A DNA stretch of 24,789 bases from Pelargonium cotyledonis (lineage: Eukaryota; Streptophyta; Magnoliopsida; Geraniales; Geraniaceae): contig JAYMTA010000737.1 in assembly GCA_036897625.1 (NCBI GenBank), forward strand, positions 1 to 24,789. Reading direction: 5' to 3'. This document shows, in pieces, positions 19,008 through 24,789 of this stretch. The notes below the pieces were generated by a model. The model was not told the origin of the DNA, did no database searches, and saw only the letters and a program-made list of their open reading frames with translations. Positions within the stretch are counted from its first letter, which is position 1. Each line of letters begins with the position of its first letter. Made by a program: the position numbers and the translations under genes.

Positions 19008-22000
19008 ATGGTTTCAGCTTCTCCTGATCATCCACCTAAGGTGTGGCCTTGCTCATGTCCATAGACTAATTATATAATCATTCTTTTTTGTGTGTCTCCT
19101 TAATTTCTTGTGATATTTTTGAAGACTAATGTTATTTTTTTTCTTCTGCTTGTTTCTTGCATCAAACTCGAGCAGGAAGTTGATTCAAACCAGAAATGGA
19201 CAGAAGGAGACCCTTCCCGCCGTGCCAAATGGTGGTACTCCACCTTCCACTGTGTCACAGCCATGATTGGTGCTGGTGTGCTCAGCTTGCCATATGCCAT
19301 GGCCTATCTTGGATGGTAAATACTAAATACACACCAAAACCTCATTTTCGACCTGGTACGGGTCCTAAAACTAATGAACTCCTTTTCTTTTTTTAAGGGG
19401 TCCAGGGACATTTGTTTTGGCACTTTCATGGTGCATAACCTTGAACACAATGTGGCAAATGGTACAGCTGCATGAGTGTGTTCAGGGGACTCGGTTTGAC
19501 CGGTACATTGACCTAGGCAGACATGCCTTTGGGCCAAAACTAGGGCCATGGATTGTGCTGCCTCAGCAGCTGATAGTTCAGGTCGGGTGTGACATAGTGT
19601 ACATGGTCACTGGAGGGAAATGTTTGAAGAAGTTCCTGGAGATGGCTTGCACCAACTGCACCAGGCTCAGGCAGTCCTACTGGATTTGCATCTTCGGCTC
19701 CATCCATTTCTTCCTGTCTCAGCTTCCCAATTTCAATTCCGTTGCCGGAGTCTCATTAGCTGCTGCAGTCATGTCACTAAGGTACATAAAAAATAGCCAA
19801 TTATCTTGATATGTTTTGCTTGAAATTGATAGTCATGATAAAGGTAGCTTCATAAAGATGTTACACTGGGATTGAGAAGTATAAATCATGTTACTTTCCG
19901 AGACAAAGGTAAAGAAAACGCATTAAGATGCTTGTTCAAGTTAGGTGGATTTTTAAGACCCTGTGTATTTATTCAGGTGGTGGTCCATGGAGTTATGGGC
20001 CACCTAACTTCTTGCTGGCTCAAAACAGTTAACTTGGTTTGTTACTGAAATTTGGATCTGAGAATTTTATAACTTCTGAAGTATCCAACATTGAAAGCTT
20101 ACAGAGCTTGATAATTTTTCGTCAAGTTAAAACTTGAAAAGTTATCAATAGGTTTGATTTAGGGAACATGGTAGCATGTTAGTTCAATTTATATGAGTTG
20201 AAATCGATTGCAAACACTATGCAACTAGGGCTAAAGAGTGAAAAATTCGATAATCGCGTAAAAAGTCGAGTTTGGTGTATGATTTACTTATAATTTGTTT
20301 TTGAGAAGCTAATTCAAGCACCCTCATACTTGCTTGGGATTCTGATTTGCAGCTACTCAACTATCGCATGGGCGGGTTCTTTGAGCCATGGCCAGGTCGA
20401 AAACGTGAGCTATGCATACAATAACACCAGTTCAGTTGATTACATGTTTCGACTCTTCAATGCTTTGGGCCAAATTTCATTTGCATTTGCTGGTCATGCG
20501 GTGGTTCTTGAAATTCAGGCCACCATTCCATCCACGCCAGAGAAGCCTTCAAAGGTTCCAATGTGGAAAGGTGTGATCGGAGCCTATTTAATCAACGCAA
20601 TATGCTATTTTCCGGTGGCTCTGATAGGATATTGGGCATTTGGGCAAGACGTTGATGATAATGTGCTGATGGCTCTCAGAAGACCAGAATGGCTCATTGC
20701 TGCTGCCAATTTGATGGTGGTGATTCACGTCATAGGCAGCTACCAGGTATAACTCATGTACTTCAGCAATCTGAGTTTTTCGTGTCTCAAGTTTGTACTA
20801 CTTACATGCTAAAAATACACCTGCTGCTCAATAGCTTCATAAGTTAATGTTTGTAGGTTTTTGCTATGCCCGTGTTTGACTTGCTGGAGAGGATGCTGAT
20901 GAAAAAGTTTCATATTCCACAAGGAATTGCTCTCAGAATCGTTGCTCGATCTGCGTATGTAGGTGAGATTTTAACTGCTGTGAAATCTTCGAAAATACAT
21001 CACCTTAAAATGAGAATGACAATTTTACTCGATCATCCTAACTAAGACTCAAGTTCTCCGGCTTAGTGAGACTAGAGACGGACAATTATGTCGGGAGTTG
21101 GGGAGGGATTCGAGGACAGGGAAGGAGTCTCAGCCACATGAGTTGTTGGCTGAGACTCAATGCACCCGCTCAGATCCATTGTGTTTGGCTAAGTCATAGC
21201 CCATAACTCTATGGCTGAGATTCCTTTTTCTTTTCTCCATCTATATATATGTATGTTTTAAATTTGATTAGATGTTAAAGTGATCATGGTTATGTTATAT
21301 GGATTCTTGCAAAAACTGAAACTAAAATATGATCATATCCCAATATTTAACTACAATTAACCCAATTTTTGCAGCTTTTACGTTATTCGTTGGAGTCACT
21401 TTTCCATTCTTTGGAGATCTTCTCGGTTTCTTTGGTGGATTTGGTTTTGCTCCCACTTCATATTTTGTAAGCCTCTCTCTCTCTCCTCTCTCTTATAGTT
21501 TACTTACTATATGCTCTAAACATCAGCTTGATGCAATCTATAAATTGTGAAAATTTGCAGCTTCCTAGTATCATGTGGCTAGTGATCAAGAAACCGAAGA
21601 GATTCAGCGGAAACTGGTTCATCAACTGGGTAAATTGTCTCTTTAGTTCTTGCTAATTAAAGATAATGAAATGCAAAGAATGATAATATATATTTATATA
21701 TCGAATTTTAGTCGTTACTGATTGAGAGTGAGGTAAGCTGATAAAAAAACGGACACATCAATTATCATTTGCATTTATCTTCTCACCCCGTAAGTTGCAA
21801 GAGAGTTTAACGAAATAGCTTAGATTCATATGCGGCTCACTCTCAAGTCTCCACCATAACTCTTTGGCGGAGAGTTCTTGGGTTTCGGGTTGAAAAGACT
21901 TTAACACGAACTTGACCCGCAAAAGGCACGTTTTCAAGTTAAAACTGTGCGGGTTCCCCCACTTGAACCTGCATGAGTCAGACTTTGATTAACCACGGGT

Positions 22001-22199
22001 TTGAGTCTAAATTTTCAGCTTTACGTGCATATACACAACATTTTTCGATTCCTTATTCTGTATGTATATATTCAAGTGTTCATATTTTGTTGCATTTCAG
22101 GGTTCCATAGCTGTTGGAGTGTTCATAATGCTAGCATCAACAATTGGTGGGTTACGAAATATCGTTACTGATGCATCTACATATACATTCTACGCTTAA
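19008..22199 (+). CDS. LHT6: LHT6-like lysine/histidine transporter-like amino acid permease
   Basis: Eight exons: 19008-19040, 19176-19315, 19398-19781, 20353-20746, 20857-20962, 21375-21466, 21561-21629 and 22101-22199 (stop TAA), giving 438 aa, normal for LHT proteins. It belongs to the AAAP (Aa_trans) family of proton-coupled amino acid importers of the plasma membrane. Key stretches are [20 protein letters not shown] (first membrane helix and its lead), [69 protein letters not shown] and [19 protein letters not shown], in family order across roughly ten hydrophobic segments. Likely N-glycosylation sites lie in the polar loop around N203 and N209-N210. The N terminus [11 protein letters not shown], the PSRRAKWW motif and the end STYTFYA match Arabidopsis LHT6 (At1g25530) better than LHT1, whose N terminus reads differently. 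Exon 1 is short (11 codons) with a fair GTGTGG donor, its least certain part. The substrate range is inferred from the family. Confidence 0.93.
21125..21158. repeat. Perfect 12-bp inverted repeat in LHT6 intron 5
   Basis: GAGTCTCAGCCA (21125-21136) pairs exactly with TGGCTGAGACTC (21147-21158) across a 10-nt loop. A third partial copy (ATGGCTGAGATTCC) lies near 21219. It is probably the core of a small decayed inverted-repeat element. Confidence 0.6.
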
Positions 22200-23150
22200 A
22201 TTATGATATGTATTTGTGTTCGGCGAACTCTCTTTTTTAATGATAGTAACGAATCAGTCGTTTATATTATATTATCATTTGTAACAAATTATTCGTTGTC
22301 ATATATGAGTCGCTGAAATTATTGAACATGAACACAAAATAATCTAAACACATTTAGACCATTTGGTATGACATGACTCAAATTGATTACTTAATGACAC
22401 TATTTCAAATATGAATATTTATCATTTGCAACAAAACATGTCAATACGATTGTTTGAGTAGATTTGGTCTAATTATTGGTTGGCATATTCAATTTGTGTG
22501 GTGACATTCACCTAAAATATTGAATACAAATACATGTATAGCTAAACGGGTCGGATTGATACAACATGATCCAACACATTTTACACAACTAGACCTACAC
22601 ATGTGTTATGATACTCTCTTACACATTTGGACCGTTTTGTAGGACATGACTCAAATCGATAAAATACCGCATCTTTAACGCAATTATCTTACCTAACATT
22701 CAAAAAGATCACAATTATATTTTGGGTTAATTCACTTTTGCATTTCTTAATTGTGTGATGGCCGTGTCACAACAATAATAACTAACCGTGTGTATGTGTT
22801 TTTAGAATTAATGTAAACACGACACAATTATTACACGTGTTTAGTAATATGTTGCAAACAAGGTATAATTTCATGAATTGATAAATCTACTTATTTGATG
22901 TTGTGTGTCATGACAAAAAAAATGAATCATTAGATTTGTACACGAGTCAAACAAATGCAAGCAAAGCATGATGAGAGGATCAACATAAATTATTAGTTAA
23001 GATTAAAAGTGAGTGAGACACAAGTCAGTACCTAATTTTAGTGACACCAATCTAATGTTGCCCTCTCATTTTACCTTCGAAGTGGAGCAAAAGAAAAAAA
23101 AAAGAGAAAATTGTAGAGTTGTTGAGGATGGTGATAGGGTTTATTATGCC
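22200..23150. other. LHT6 3' flank with a diverged direct repeat family
   Basis: The 43-bp blocks 22348-22390 and 22621-22663 (both ACACATTT(A/G)GACC...ACATGACTCAAAT) differ at about seven positions. Nearby phrases such as AAACGGGTCGG (about 22543) and ACACGACACAATTATTACACG (about 22812) are typical of a common dispersed plant repeat with GTGTCGTG-type motifs. No coding is visible, and no transposon ends could be set. Confidence 0.4.
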
Positions 23151-23343
23151 CAACAACTTTAATATTGCAATTTGTTTATAAAAAATAAAAAAAATTAGAA
23201 TCAAACCCTAATTTCAAGTTATATCATATTAATTTAGTATTAACTACCAACAACTTTAATATTGCAATTTGTTTATAAAAAATAAAAAAATTAGAATCAA
23301 ACCCTAATTTCAAGTTATATCATATTAATTTAGTACTAATTAC
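23151..23343. repeat. Near-perfect 97-bp tandem duplication
   Basis: Copy 1 is 23151-23247 and copy 2 is 23248-23343. Both run CAACAACTTTAATATTGC to TTTAGTA(T/C)TAA(C/T)TAC. They differ by one A in a poly-A run and two substitutions, so the duplication is recent. Confidence 0.9.
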
Positions 23344-23483
23344 CGCTAGAAATAAATTAATTACACAATCAGCGATGACTGAAAAGACAGTACCGAGATG
23401 CAACATCGACGTTGATTGTATATTATTTCTTAAGCAACGTTAACAAAGCTAATAAGAAAATTAAGTACTCAATGTCGTATCCA

Positions 23484-24057
23484 TTTTGATATTTTCATTT
23501 TTTTATAGGGGAAAAACGAACTTTCATTAATACTCAAAGATTGAATACATTAGATACCCTAACATACTCCAACTAAACCAGACATAGACGTACAAACGAA
23601 AGCAAGCCCTAGTCCATACATCGCTGATTTCTAACCCTTTAGAGACAATATCAGTCTCAAGAACAACCAAAACCTTCCACGATAACAAATCAATCCTGAC
23701 ATCCCGGGTCCTAACGTGAGACCCGACAAGGCTATCTCAGACTTCATTATCCGTATCAGACTGTGAATCACCATAGCAACCACTTCCAACAAGGGAAGAC
23801 ATACCTAAACTACTAAAAAACAAGCAAAAACAAACTTCCAACAAGAGAAAACAGACCACTAAAGAAACAAACTAAAAAACTAAGGAAACTACCGATAAGA
23901 ACCAGATCTGAGCTGAAGACGGCGGTTGCTTGGACTCCAACGTCTCTTGACGATATCAAAGGTGAAGCTCCGGTGGCAAAACTGCCAGAAGTGGCTACAA
24001 CTGTACTCAAGCCCTAACAAAGAGAGACGACACTAGGGTTTTTGATATTTTCATTTT
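23484..24057 (-). mobile_element. Short retroposon (LINE-derived or SINE-like) with 18-bp target-site duplication
   Basis: Identical 18-mers TTTTGATATTTTCATTTT at 23484-23501 and 24040-24057 flank 538 bp. On the minus strand the insert begins ACCCTAGTGTCGTCTCTC and ends GAAAGTTCGTTTTTCCCC, TATAAA, followed by the duplication, i.e. a short A-rich tail. A target duplication of this length with an A-rich 3' end is the mark of LINE-machinery retroposition. Its only open frame (24010-23813, 65 codons starting MSTVVATSGSF) is low-complexity and unrecognised. No reverse transcriptase is present, so the element is non-autonomous: either an internally deleted LINE or a SINE-like unit. No tRNA-type promoter boxes were recognised. 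Confidence 0.75.
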
Positions 24058-24719
24058 AAACATCTGAGATATTATATTATTTATGAATTCAAATATCAAA
24101 TTAATCAATAAGATTCCTTTCAGATTTTATAGGCTGGCCGCCGGTGGTGGGATCAGTTTTTGAAACACCCACAACAATTTTATTAATAAACAAAATGTTA
24201 GTTTTTCAAAAACTTACTATTACCATTGAATTTGATGTTTCTTTTTTTAATGTTTGTAAAAGAGAATTGGTGGAGTTTGGGTAGGGCCCATAAAGATTTT
24301 CAATTTTGGACTAAATAAGTGAGGAAAAGGAACATTTTAAGAGCATCTCTAGAAAACACAAAAATTAAAAGAAAGTGATTTATGATTGAACCTTTTGCTT
24401 TTAACCAAAAAATATTTAATTAATTCGGAAAAAGCACCTCGGAGATTCTTGTACTATTACATTTATTCTACCGAAATTTTTGTACTTTATTTTGTTCTAA
24501 CGAGATCATAGTAGCGCACATTTTATGTACGAAAAATAATTTAAAATGTATATTTACTATTTTACCCTTTAAACTTTTTACGAGTATACCCTCTTCTTCA
24601 TCTCTTATCTCAATTGAGAAAGTACAATGAATCGTCGACCAGAGCAACAGCCGGCGACGGTCGCTTCTAAGAGCCGGACCGGAGACCAACCATAACTGAA
24701 GACGGGATCGGAAACCCTC
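24058..24719. other. AT-rich intergenic stretch, repeat-like
   Basis: No gene is seen. Phrases such as AAAAAGCACCTCGGAGATTC (24429-24448), the TTTTTGTACTTTATTTTGTTC stretch near 24477 and AAGAGCATCTCTAG (24339-24352) resemble ends of dispersed plant MITEs, but no pair of ends could be matched. Confidence 0.35.
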
Positions 24720-24789
24720 GCTGTGGACTCCGTGGTCGCCTCTCTCTCTCCGCCCTGGGCATCCGCAAGGGCCAGATCGTTCAAACTAG
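24720..24789 (+). pseudogene. Fragment resembling a 4-coumarate-CoA-ligase-like (AMP-forming) enzyme, frameshifted, cut by window edge
   Basis: One frame reads LAVDSVVASLS (to about 24750) and another continues ALGIRKGQIVQ (from about 24751). Together they match the V-D-S-x-A-x-x-L-x-x-L-G-I-R-K-G-D-x-V segment near the N terminus of plant 4CL-like acyl-CoA synthetases. The two frames meet inside a CT-dinucleotide run (24740-24751), where one extra CT would explain the shift. Upstream sequence has a stop (TAA near 24691) and no recognisable start exon. It may be a pseudogene fragment, a captured fragment, or chance in a short stretch. Confidence 0.3.

Noticed and set aside
24627..24695. Short ATG frame beginning MNRRPEQQPA near the window end
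   Set aside because: It stops after 22 codons and is not in frame with the ligase-like fragment; no support as a first exon.
1..24789. tRNA, rRNA or known small RNA genes
   Set aside because: I looked for cloverleaf-type and A/B-box-like patterns by eye and saw none convincing; a covariance-model scan would be needed to exclude them.

Overview
This is nuclear DNA from a flowering plant, most likely a core eudicot. It carries intron-rich plant genes with GT-AG splice sites, AT-rich introns, plant-specific families (AOP-type dioxygenases, a plant MED25, an LHT amino acid transporter) and many plant transposon relics. I cannot name the species. The exon coordinates below were built by eye from reading frame, splice consensus and remembered family sequences.

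Layout. (1) 1-7110 holds two tandem minus-strand genes for AOP1-like 2-oxoglutarate/Fe(II) dioxygenases. The one at 5115-7008 is complete (3 exons, 311 aa). The one at 690-1934 shows only exons 1 and 2; its last exon is absent from the window, and a CACTA transposon end lies at 255. Between and around them are a MITE, a Helitron 3' end, a LINE tail and a degenerate minisatellite. (2) 7325-8754 holds two DNA-transposon insertions: an hAT-like MITE, and a fold-back Mutator-like MITE with a perfect 9-bp target duplication. (3) 9114-17359 is a 15-exon plus-strand gene for Mediator subunit MED25/PFT1 (891 aa), with a von Willebrand A domain, a linker, the ACID activator-binding domain and a long polyglutamine tail. 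(4) 17360-19007 is intergenic, with a tandem duplication and a weak Yae1-like coding trace. (5) 19008-22199 is an 8-exon plus-strand gene for an LHT6-like amino acid transporter (438 aa). (6) 22200-24789 is repeat-rich: a 97-bp tandem duplication, a 538-bp retroposon with an 18-bp target duplication, and at the edge a frameshifted fragment resembling a 4-coumarate-CoA-ligase-like enzyme.

The genes do not form a pathway. The informative context is that MED25 and LHT6 are neighbours here as in Arabidopsis (loci At1g25540 and At1g25530), which suggests conserved microsynteny. The AOP pair looks like a local tandem duplication in a transposon-rich flank. I found no wholly new biological system. 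The most testable new points are a possible in-frame 22-residue alternative insertion inside the MED25 ACID domain, the incomplete AOP copy, and the precisely delimited transposon insertions.
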